Below are positions 1 through 7,049 of a stretch of 9,604 nucleotides of DNA, piece by piece. Made by a program: the position numbers and the translations under genes. The stretch's first letter is position 1, and each line of letters begins with the position of its first letter. Below the pieces are notes generated by a model. It saw nothing but the letters and a program-made list of their open reading frames with translations. It was not told where the DNA came from and searched no databases. This DNA is from ZC4RG30 sp965652645 (GTDB lineage Bacteria; Pseudomonadota; Gammaproteobacteria; Steroidobacterales; Steroidobacteraceae), in the NCBI GenBank assembly GCA_965652645.1, contig CBFGXE010000067.1, positions 1 through 9,604 of the forward strand, written 5' to 3'.

Positions 1-832
<832 letters not shown>

Positions 833-1022
833 TGCCACACTCCCGAGCAAGACCTGCGCAACAGTCCGACCCTTCCGGACCGAACGGTTTTTTTATTTAC
901 AAGGACTTAGCGGGCCAGCGTAGCGGCAGTGCAATACCGCGCCGTCAGTATCCGGCCCGGCGGGCTGTAGGACTGCGCTGACGCGTTGCCGCGTCAAGCC
1001 GCCGGTCAGGCGCGCCAGCGGG
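833..1022. other. Intergenic region between the HAMP-repeat gene and the DUF3237 gene
   Basis: This 190-bp gap separates two minus-strand genes, so it should hold the promoter of the HAMP-repeat gene and the end of the DUF3237 transcript. It contains an unusually AT-rich patch at 888-899 (seven T, then ATTTA on the plus strand), 56-67 bp upstream of the ATG at 832. On the minus strand this reads as an A-tract after TTGTAAATAA, which could be part of a promoter, but I find no convincing -35/-10 pair. A hairpin pair at 955-996 is listed separately. I see no credible small gene. Confidence 0.5.
955..996 (-). terminator. Hairpin pair downstream of the DUF3237 gene, possible terminator
   Basis: TGACGCG (979-985) and CGCGTCA (990-996) form a perfect 7-bp stem around a 4-nt loop, 27 bp past the stop codon of the DUF3237 gene. 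A smaller GCCC/GGGC hairpin (955-958 with 962-965) follows in the direction of transcription. Neither has a U-tract on the minus strand, so this is not a textbook intrinsic terminator. It may instead protect the 3' end or act with Rho. Confidence 0.35.
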
Positions 1023-1598
1023 TTACTTGAGCTGGAAGAACTTGATGCGGACGGCCACCAGGGGAGGTTCGGTGCCGGGCGGCTGCGGCCCGCTTGCGCG
1101 CTCGACTTCCAGCGTGGCGATGAAGGTGGCGCGCGTCATCCATTCATGCGCTCCCTTGGGTGCCTCGAAGCGCGGCCGCACGAAGGTGAGCTGGCTGTCC
1201 GGCGTGCCTTCCGGGCAGAGGAACCCCTCATTGAGGATGTGGATCACCGCGCCGTCCCGGGCGCGCCAGAAATAGTCCGCGGTGAGCTGGTTGCAGCCAC
1301 CGGCCGTGCGCAACTGGAAATCCCATCCGCCCGGCACCACCTCGCCGCGGAACTTCGGCCCGGACACCACGCCCCCCGTGATGGGGATGTACTGCCGGTG
1401 GCCCACCGCGGTCTCTCCCAGCACCACCGCAGGAGCCACGGTCACGCGTGCCTCGAAGGCAAATTCCAGTTTCGGCATCGCGCCCGCAGCCGGTGGCGCA
1501 CCGATGCCCGCGGCCGGCTCGCCGGCGCACGCGAAGCCCGCCAACGCCAGTCCGCAGATTCCCGCCCGAAGCCGCAGCGATGCCATGCGATCTTTCAT
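1023..1598 (-). CDS. Exported DUF3237 family protein
   Basis: 191 residues from the ATG at 1598, preceded by GGGGGAA (1613-1607) at 8 nt; an in-frame ATG at 1586 is a less likely start. Residues 1-25 look like a Sec signal peptide: basic start, hydrophobic GICGLALAGFA, and a likely signal peptidase I site after ACA (23-25). The residues before C24 (GFA) do not fit a lipobox. The mature part carries the DUF3237 (UPF0311) pattern: PKLEFAFEARVTV at 42-54, G-x-RQYIPITGG at 66-76, GP at 80-81, GEVVPGGWDFQL at 85-96 and a C-terminal strand with FEAPKGAHEWMTRATF at 144-159. The family adopts a small beta-barrel fold and has no generally established reaction, so I assign none. C102 and C128 could form a disulfide if the protein is exported. 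It is divergent from the octaheme cytochrome, with 120 bp between the starts. Confidence 0.85.
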   Translation of the reverse strand: MKDRMASLRLRAGICGLALAGFACAGEPAAGIGAPPAAGAMPKLEFAFEARVTVAPAVVLGETAVGHRQYIPITGGVVSGPKFRGEVVPGGWDFQLRTAGGCNQLTADYFWRARDGAVIHILNEGFLCPEGTPDSQLTFVRPRFEAPKGAHEWMTRATFIATLEVERASGPQPPGTEPPLVAVRIKFFQLK

Positions 1599-1631
1599 GG
1601 ATCGGATTCCCCCGTCCTTGTTGTTGGCCGC

Positions 1632-1659
1632 AGTATCCCAGCCTCCGGGTTGCCTGCAA
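1632..1659 (-). promoter_or_regulatory. Candidate promoter for the DUF3237 gene
   Basis: On the minus strand TTGCAG (1659-1654) is followed after 16 nt by GATACT (1637-1632), with TG at the extended -10 position. This would start transcription near 1625 and give a short leader of about 27 nt carrying the GGGGGAA ribosome site. The -35 match is poor (3 of 6), so this rests mainly on the extended -10 box and the position. No comparably good pair is visible for the divergent cytochrome gene. Confidence 0.3.
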
Positions 1660-1718
1660 ACCACCGGGGCACTTTCGCGAAGCTGGACAGGCACCGACGG
1701 GTCTGGTCATGTTGCACC

Positions 1719-3896
1719 ATGCTGTCCCGACGCTCCTGGCTGGTGATCGCCGCCTTGCTGCTGGCCGTCATCGCCATCTCCACTGCCCTGCTGTTGGGGC
1801 GGCGCCCGCCTCCCGCGCCTGCCACCTTTGTTGGCACCACCGCCTGCGGGGGTTGCCACCAGCAGGCCTTCGGGGACTGGCAGCAAAGCCACCACCGCCA
1901 CGCCATGGAAATGCCGGACGAGCGTTCGGTGCTGGGCGATTTCAACGACGCCCGCTTCGAATATTCCGGCACCACCTCGCGCTTCTTCCGCCGCGACGGT
2001 GACTATTTCGTCGAAACCGACAATGCGGCCGGCGAGCTGGAGACCTTCCGCATTGCCTACACCTTCGGCTGGTATCCCCTGCAGCAGTACCTGGTGGAAT
2101 TTCCCGACGGGCGCGTGCAGGCCCTGGGCATCGCCTGGGACGACCGCCCGGCCACCGAGGGCGGACAGCGCTGGTTCCACCTCTATCCTGACGAACAGGT
2201 GGATCACACGGACCCGCTGCACTGGACCGGCGCCTTCCAGAACTGGAATGCACGCTGCTCCTCCTGCCACAGCACGGGCCTGGAAAAAGCCTATTCACTG
2301 GAGGAGAACCGCTACCGCACCAGCTGGCAGGAGCTGAACGTGGGCTGCGAGGCCTGCCATGGCCCGGGTTCACGGCACCTGGACTGGGCGGCGGGCAACA
2401 GCTCCCTGGCGGACAAGGGATTCACGCAGGACATCTCGGCCCTGTGGCAACCCGCAGGGGCTGCACGCCCCGAGCCACGCTCGATTGCGGGCACCCTCAG
2501 CCCGCAGCTGCAGGCCTGCAGCGCCTGCCACTCGCGCCGCACCGAACTCGCGCACCCCGATCCAGCGGCGGATTTTGATGCCAGCTTCCTGCTCAGCCCG
2601 CTGGCCGAGGGCCTGTACCATCCGGACGGGCAGATCCTCGATGAGGTGTTCGAGACGGGCTCCTTCCTGCAGAGCCGGATGCACCAGAACCACGTGTCCT
2701 GCAGCAATTGCCACGAACCACATGCCGGGCGCCTGCGCGCCGAGGGGAACGGGCTTTGCCTGCAGTGCCACGAGCCGCAGAAATTCCAGCGGGAAGAGCA
2801 TTTCTTCCATGCCACCGGATCCCCCGGCGCGCAGTGCGTGAACTGCCACATGCCGCAGCAGACTTACATGGGTGTCGATGTGCGGCGCGACCATTCCTTC
2901 CGCGTGCCCGATCCCGCCGCCAGCCTCCGCTGGGGCGTGCCCAACGCCTGCACGCAGTGCCACACCGAACGCGGCGACCAATGGGCGGCGGACGTCATTG
3001 CGCGGCGCACCGGCAGCGCGGAGCCGCACTATGCGCACACTGCCCTGCTCGCCGGCGCGCGCAGGCAGGACCAGGAAGTGCTGCCGGGCCTGCTCGAATA
3101 TGTGGCCAATCCGGACCGCCCGGCCATCCTGCGCGCCATCCTGCTGCAGGAGAGCGCGCGGCTGCCTTCCACCGGGCAGCTGCAGGCCGCCGCCGCGCAA
3201 CTCACCGACCGGGATCCGCTGGTGCGCGCCGCGGCCATCCGGGCAGTGAGGCCGCTGGAAGCCACGCGCCGCCTCACCCTGCTCGCCCCGCTGCTGGAAG
3301 ACCCGGTGAAATCCGTACGCATGACCGCCGCGCGGGAGCTGATCGACCTGCCCGTGGAACGTGCGCCCGCAGGGCTGAAGCCGGTATTGGAGACAGTGTT
3401 TGCGGAGTACCGGCAGGCCCTGCTGCACAACGCCGACATGCCCGAGTCGATGAGCGACCTGGGCATCTTCCTGCTGGCCCAGGGTGACCTCGCCGGCGCC
3501 GAAGAGGCATTGCTCCATGCCCGCCGCCTCGCCCCGGCCTTCCTGCCCGCGCTGCTGAACCTCTCGGACGTGCACCGTGCCCGCAACCGCGACGACCTGG
3601 GGGAACCCCTGCTGCAGGAAGCCATCCGGCGCTATCCGGAATCCGGCGACGCCCACCACATGCTCGGGCTGCTCTACGTACGCACGGGGCGCACCGCGGC
3701 CTCGGTGGAGCAGTTCCAGCTTGCCAGCCGGCTTGCACCGGAAAATCCCCAGTACGCCTTCGTGCATGCGGTGGCGCTGGCCGAAACCGGCCGCCTGCCG
3801 CAGGCGATTGCGGTGCTCGAGGCGCTGCTGGCGCGCTTCCCGGCGCATGCGCAGGCGCGGCAGGCACTCGAAGGTTATCGCTCACAGTCGCGTTAG
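1719..3896 (+). CDS. Octaheme c-type cytochrome with HEAT-like and TPR C-terminal domains
   Basis: 725 residues from the ATG at 1719. Residues 7-27 form one hydrophobic helix (WLVIAALLLAVIAIS...), a Sec signal or uncleaved membrane anchor, placing the rest in the periplasm. Eight CxxCH heme-binding motifs start at C43, C180, C210, C267, C328, C347, C373 and C411. The first is followed by WQQSHHRHAM, resembling the cytochrome c554 / multiheme-plus-TPR families. DHSFRVPDP (391-399) is a motif I associate with those families. After the last heme comes a HEAT-like helical region (about 465-560, with D-P-LVRAAAIRAVR and DPVKSVRMTAAREL), then TPR units (about 575-715: LGIFLLAQGDLAGAEEAL, HHMLGLLYVRTGRTAASVEQF, VALAETGRLPQAIAVLEALL). 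It should carry or use electrons; the substrate is unknown. The Shine-Dalgarno is weak. The frame is open upstream to 1146, but that extension would lie antisense to the DUF3237 gene and place the hydrophobic segment internally. The sulfatase follows after 69 bp. Confidence 0.88.
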   Translation: MLSRRSWLVIAALLLAVIAISTALLLGRRPPPAPATFVGTTACGGCHQQAFGDWQQSHHRHAMEMPDERSVLGDFNDARFEYSGTTSRFFRRDGDYFVETDNAAGELETFRIAYTFGWYPLQQYLVEFPDGRVQALGIAWDDRPATEGGQRWFHLYPDEQVDHTDPLHWTGAFQNWNARCSSCHSTGLEKAYSLEENRYRTSWQELNVGCEACHGPGSRHLDWAAGNSSLADKGFTQDISALWQPAGAARPEPRSIAGTLSPQLQACSACHSRRTELAHPDPAADFDASFLLSPLAEGLYHPDGQILDEVFETGSFLQSRMHQNHVSCSNCHEPHAGRLRAEGNGLCLQCHEPQKFQREEHFFHATGSPGAQCVNCHMPQQTYMGVDVRRDHSFRVPDPAASLRWGVPNACTQCHTERGDQWAADVIARRTGSAEPHYAHTALLAGARRQDQEVLPGLLEYVANPDRPAILRAILLQESARLPSTGQLQAAAAQLTDRDPLVRAAAIRAVRPLEATRRLTLLAPLLEDPVKSVRMTAARELIDLPVERAPAGLKPVLETVFAEYRQALLHNADMPESMSDLGIFLLAQGDLAGAEEALLHARRLAPAFLPALLNLSDVHRARNRDDLGEPLLQEAIRRYPESGDAHHMLGLLYVRTGRTAASVEQFQLASRLAPENPQYAFVHAVALAETGRLPQAIAVLEALLARFPAHAQARQALEGYRSQSR

Positions 3897-3955
3897 TGTT
3901 GACGCTGCCCGACGCCCGCTGCGAGGCTGCTGCGGGATTCGCCGCGGAGCTGGAC

Positions 3956-3961
3956 AGGGGA
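3956..3961 (+). promoter_or_regulatory. Ribosome binding site of the sulfatase gene
   Basis: AGGGGA lies 4 nt before the ATG at 3966 and 7 nt before the ATG at 3969. The spacing slightly favours the second ATG (560 residues) over the first (561). The ATG at 3981 is less well placed. The choice does not affect the signal peptide. Confidence 0.6.
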
Positions 3962-3965
3962 TCCG

Positions 3966-5651
3966 ATGATGACCGACAGGATGACATCCGCCCGGCGCGG
4001 CATCACCGCGCTGGTGCTGCTGCTGGCGCTTGCCGTGCCTGCGTCCGGCGCCGAGGCCACGCGCGGCTCTGCGCAGCGCCCCAACATCCTGCTGATCATC
4101 AGCGATGACATCGGCCTTGACGCCAATACAGACATGTATCCCGGCCTCATCGACGGCCTGGTGAAGCAATATGGTCCGTCCGGCCGCAACCATCCCGGCT
4201 ACCGGCAGATCGACGGGCGTCCGGCTTCCACCCCCACGCTGAACCAGCTCGCCCGGTCCGGCATGCGCTTCACCCAGGCCTGGGCGCAACCCTTCTGCTC
4301 GCCGACGCGCGTGTCGATGATCACCGGGCTCTTCTCGGTGAAGACCGGCGTGCTGGATTACTACAACTGGGCCACGGCCAACCACCGCACCCTGGTGCAC
4401 GAGCTGAAGGAAAAGGCGGACTATGCCGCGGCCGCCTTCGGCAAGTGGCACATGGCCGGGCTCGGGCAGAGCCAGTACCCGGGACTGAAGCCGAAGGAAG
4501 CCGGCTTCGACCTCTACCGGGGCAACCTCAACGGCGCCCCATCGACCTACTGGCAGTACGAATACCACGTGCAGGATCCGGCGACGCCAGCTGGCAAGTA
4601 CCGCACCGAGGCGACCCCGACGCGCTCGCTGCCAGGCATCGCGGCCACCACCTACGCCCCGGTGACGCAGGTGGCCGATGCGCTGGCGTGGATCCGCGAT
4701 CAGGAGGCACAGCGTCCTGCCCGCCCGTGGCTGGCCTGGGTGGCCTTCAACAACGCGCACATCACCGAGAACCAGCAGCCCAATCCCATGGCGGTGCCCA
4801 ACATCGACACGCTCGATGAACCCACGCGCAAGGAAATGCAGGCCTGCGGCGGCCAGTTCGGTTCGGCGAACGTGGGCCGGTGCACCGACAAGGCGCTGCA
4901 CCGCGCGCTGACCAATTCCATGGACACCCTCATCGGCCGCCTGCTGCAGGCCGTGGATGCGCTGGACCCGAACACCTATGTCATCTTCGTCGGCGACAAT
5001 GGCACCTGGATGTTCGGCGCCAACCGCGAGTTCATCGACAACATGTACATCACGCGGCTGGACCGCAGCAAAGGTTCCGCCTACGAGAGCGGAGTGCGGG
5101 TTCCATTGGTGGTGCGCGGGCCGGGAATCCGCGCCGGCTCCAGCAGCGACGTGCCCGTCCATGCGGTGGACATGTTCGCCACCGTGCTCGAGCTGGCGGG
5201 CGTTGCGGTGCCGGCCACCGTGCCCGACCGCAACGCCGGCAAGGTGAGGGTCGATGGCGTGTCCTTCGCACCCGTGCTGCTGCGGAATGCGACGCAGATC
5301 CGCGATCCCGGCCGCGATGCGCTGGTGGTGGACGTGGTCAATCCCACCAAGCAGAACCTGCGGCAGTCCGCCGCCCGCAATGCGCGGTACAAGGTACTGT
5401 GCACCGGCAGCGCCGCCACTTCCGACTGCGAGTTCTACGACCTCCTGGAAGATCCGCTCGAGGAATATCGCCTGCCCGCGCCCGCCAGCTGCGATCCGTA
5501 CGTGAAGGGATCATCGCGGCCCGGTAGCCTTGAGTGGAACTTCTGCCGGCTGCAGGAGGTGCTGGCGAAGGAATCAGCGCTGTCGCTTCCCGCCCCGCCG
5601 CCCTCGGCGCCCGCGACGCGCCCGGCCCCCGCTCGTCCGCCGGCCGGCTGA
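3966..5651 (+). CDS. Exported formylglycine-dependent sulfatase (alkaline phosphatase superfamily)
   Basis: 561 residues. The N-terminus is a Sec signal (RR at 10-11, hydrophobic ITALVLLLALAV, cleavage near 28-31). The type I sulfatase core is complete. PNILLIISDD (39-48) supplies metal ligands D47/D48. C111 in CSPTRVSMITG (111-121) fits C-x-P-x-R-x4-TG and is the residue converted to formylglycine. GKWH (159-162) has the active-site Lys/His, and GDNG (343-346) supplies D344/N345. K369 in SKGSAYESGVRVP fits the C-terminal sulfate-binding Lys. The enzyme should hydrolyse a sulfate ester in the periplasm or outside; the substrate cannot be read from the sequence. About 20 extra residues separate the DD motif from C111 compared with common sulfatases. 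Six other cysteines (294, 306, 479, 488, 509, 527) could form disulfides. The last 20 residues are a Pro/Ala-rich tail. No maturation enzyme is in the window. It may be cotranscribed with the cytochrome. Confidence 0.9.
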   Translation: MMTDRMTSARRGITALVLLLALAVPASGAEATRGSAQRPNILLIISDDIGLDANTDMYPGLIDGLVKQYGPSGRNHPGYRQIDGRPASTPTLNQLARSGMRFTQAWAQPFCSPTRVSMITGLFSVKTGVLDYYNWATANHRTLVHELKEKADYAAAAFGKWHMAGLGQSQYPGLKPKEAGFDLYRGNLNGAPSTYWQYEYHVQDPATPAGKYRTEATPTRSLPGIAATTYAPVTQVADALAWIRDQEAQRPARPWLAWVAFNNAHITENQQPNPMAVPNIDTLDEPTRKEMQACGGQFGSANVGRCTDKALHRALTNSMDTLIGRLLQAVDALDPNTYVIFVGDNGTWMFGANREFIDNMYITRLDRSKGSAYESGVRVPLVVRGPGIRAGSSSDVPVHAVDMFATVLELAGVAVPATVPDRNAGKVRVDGVSFAPVLLRNATQIRDPGRDALVVDVVNPTKQNLRQSAARNARYKVLCTGSAATSDCEFYDLLEDPLEEYRLPAPASCDPYVKGSSRPGSLEWNFCRLQEVLAKESALSLPAPPPSAPATRPAPARPPAG

Positions 5652-5660
5652 GGGCAGCCG
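5645..5660. terminator. Hairpin between convergent sulfatase and ffh genes, weak terminator candidate
   Basis: CGGCTG (5645-5650) and CAGCCG (5655-5660) form a perfect 6-bp stem with loop AGGG. The sulfatase TGA stop (5649-5651) lies within it. The convergent genes are only 23 bp apart, so a shared bidirectional terminator would sit here. No T-tract follows on either strand, so an intrinsic terminator is doubtful. Confidence 0.3.
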
Positions 5661-5674
5661 CGGAAGCCGATCGA

Positions 5675-7033
5675 CTAGAACCTGGGCATCCCCGGCAGCT
5701 TGCCGCCCATCGCGCCCATCATCCGGGCCAGCTTGCCGCTGCCCAGCTTCTTCATCATCTTCTGCATTTCCATGTGCTGCTTGAGCAGGCGGTTCACGTC
5801 CTGCACCTGCATGCCGGCGCCAGCGGCAATGCGGCGGCGGCGCGAGCCATCGATGATCTCCGGGCGACGGCGCTCGCGCGGGGTCATCGAGTCGATCAGG
5901 GCAATCTGCCGTTTCAGCTCGCGTTCGGCCTGGCCCTGGGCGAGCTTCTGCGCCACCTGCGCGCCGCCCGGCATCTTCTCCAGCAGCGAGCCCATTCCCC
6001 CCATCTTCTGCAGCTGCTGCAGCTGCGCCTTCAGGTCGTTGAAGTCGAAGCCCTTGCCCTTGGCGACCTTCTTCGCCAGCTGCTCGGCCTGCTCCACGTC
6101 GACATTGCGCCGCACTTCCTCGACCAGCGCCACCACGTCGCCCATGCCGAGGATGCGGCGGGCCATGCGGTCCGGGTCGAAGGGCTCCAGCGCCTCGCTC
6201 TTCTCGCCGGTGCCGACGAACAGCAGCGGGCTGCCGGTGATCTCGCGCACCGACAGCGCCGCGCCGCCGCGCGCATCACCATCGGCCTTGGTGAGGATGG
6301 TGCCGGTGAGGGCCAGCGCATCGCTGAAGGCGCGGGCCGCATTCACCGCGTCCTGGCCGGCCATGGCGTCGACCACGAACAGTCGTTCATGCGGATGCAC
6401 GGCCGCGTCGATGTCGCGCACCTCCTGCATCAGCTCGGCATCCACGTGCAGGCGGCCGGCGGTGTCGACGACCAGCGCGCCATAGACGCCACGGCGCGCG
6501 GCATCCAGCGCCGCGGCTGCGATCTGGGGCGGCGTCTGCCCGGGCTGCACGGGATGGAAGTCCGCCCCCACCTGCTCGGCCAGACGCTGCAGTTGCAGCA
6601 CGGCGGCGGGACGGCGGATGTCGGTGCTCACCAGCAGCACGCGCTTCTTCTGCTGCTCGATCAGGTGCCGCGCCAGCTTGCCGGCAGTGGTGGTCTTGCC
6701 CGCGCCCTGCAGGCCGGCCAGCAGGATCACCGCCGGCGGTGCATGGCGCAGGTCGAAGGGCCGCGCATTGCCGCCCATCAGCTGCACCAGCTCGTCGTGG
6801 ATCACGCCCACCAGCGCCTGGCCCGGCGTGAGGCTGCCCTGCACTTCCGTGCCGATGGCCTTGGCGCGCACCGCCTCGATGAAGCGCTTGACCACCGGCA
6901 GCGCCACGTCGGCCTCGAGCAGCGCCATGCGCACTTCGCGCAGCGACCCGGCGATGTTGTCCTCGGTGAGGCGGCCGCGGCCGCGCAGGGAATCAACGGC
7001 CTTCGTGAGCCGTTCAGTCAGCTTGTTGAACAT
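5675..7033 (-). CDS. ffh: Signal recognition particle protein Ffh (SRP54 GTPase)
   Basis: 452 residues, the normal Ffh length. An N-domain helical bundle (1-90) is followed by the G domain: P-loop GLQGAGKTT (107-115), STDIRRPAA (136-144), DTAGR (190-194), TKADGDARGG (248-257) and GTGEK (274-278). The conserved stretch EALEPFDPDRMARRILGMGDV joins it to the methionine-rich M domain (about 325-452). That domain has the SRP RNA-binding region SRRRRIAAGAGMQVQDVNRLL (397-417 area) and the signal-binding tail MEMQKMMKKLG...MMGAMGGKLPGMPRF. Ffh with 4.5S RNA binds signal sequences at the ribosome and delivers them to FtsY. The gene follows radA after 16 bp. Its AAAGG ribosome site (7050-7046) begins at the radA stop codon, 12 nt from the ATG, suggesting cotranscription and possible coupling. 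No rpsP follows; the next gene is the convergent sulfatase. Confidence 0.98.
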   Translation of the reverse strand: MFNKLTERLTKAVDSLRGRGRLTEDNIAGSLREVRMALLEADVALPVVKRFIEAVRAKAIGTEVQGSLTPGQALVGVIHDELVQLMGGNARPFDLRHAPPAVILLAGLQGAGKTTTAGKLARHLIEQQKKRVLLVSTDIRRPAAVLQLQRLAEQVGADFHPVQPGQTPPQIAAAALDAARRGVYGALVVDTAGRLHVDAELMQEVRDIDAAVHPHERLFVVDAMAGQDAVNAARAFSDALALTGTILTKADGDARGGAALSVREITGSPLLFVGTGEKSEALEPFDPDRMARRILGMGDVVALVEEVRRNVDVEQAEQLAKKVAKGKGFDFNDLKAQLQQLQKMGGMGSLLEKMPGGAQVAQKLAQGQAERELKRQIALIDSMTPRERRRPEIIDGSRRRRIAAGAGMQVQDVNRLLKQHMEMQKMMKKLGSGKLARMMGAMGGKLPGMPRF

Positions 7034-7049
7034 GTGCCAAGTATACCTT

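Noticed and set aside
864..894. GTCCG/CGGAC hairpin followed by a T-run, as a plus-strand intrinsic terminator
   Set aside because: The stem is only 5 bp, seven bases separate it from the T-run, and no plus-strand gene lies upstream to be terminated.
1674..1681. Palindrome TTCGCGAA in the DUF3237/cytochrome divergent spacer as an operator
   Set aside because: An 8-bp palindrome can occur by chance in GC-rich DNA, and there is no second copy or larger dyad around it.
1146..1718. In-frame N-terminal extension of the octaheme cytochrome (191 more codons)
   Set aside because: It lies antisense to the well-supported DUF3237 gene, has no recognisable domain, and would bury the signal/anchor helix inside the protein. 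Lack of stops is common in GC-rich DNA.
2370..3848. Long open frame on the minus strand opposite the cytochrome (492 codons)
   Set aside because: It is the antisense of a gene with eight heme motifs and TPR units. Its translation is low in recognisable motifs and rich in Arg/Gly/Gln, typical of a GC-rich shadow frame.
3899..3927. Possible promoter with TTGACG at 3899 before the sulfatase
   Set aside because: No -10-like sequence occurs 16-18 nt downstream (CGAGGC/GAGGCT there), so a separate sulfatase promoter is not supported.
3882..5162. Long open frame on the minus strand opposite the sulfatase (426 codons)
   Set aside because: The sulfatase on the plus strand has every catalytic motif; the opposite frame shows only His/Gly/Val-rich sequence without a family.
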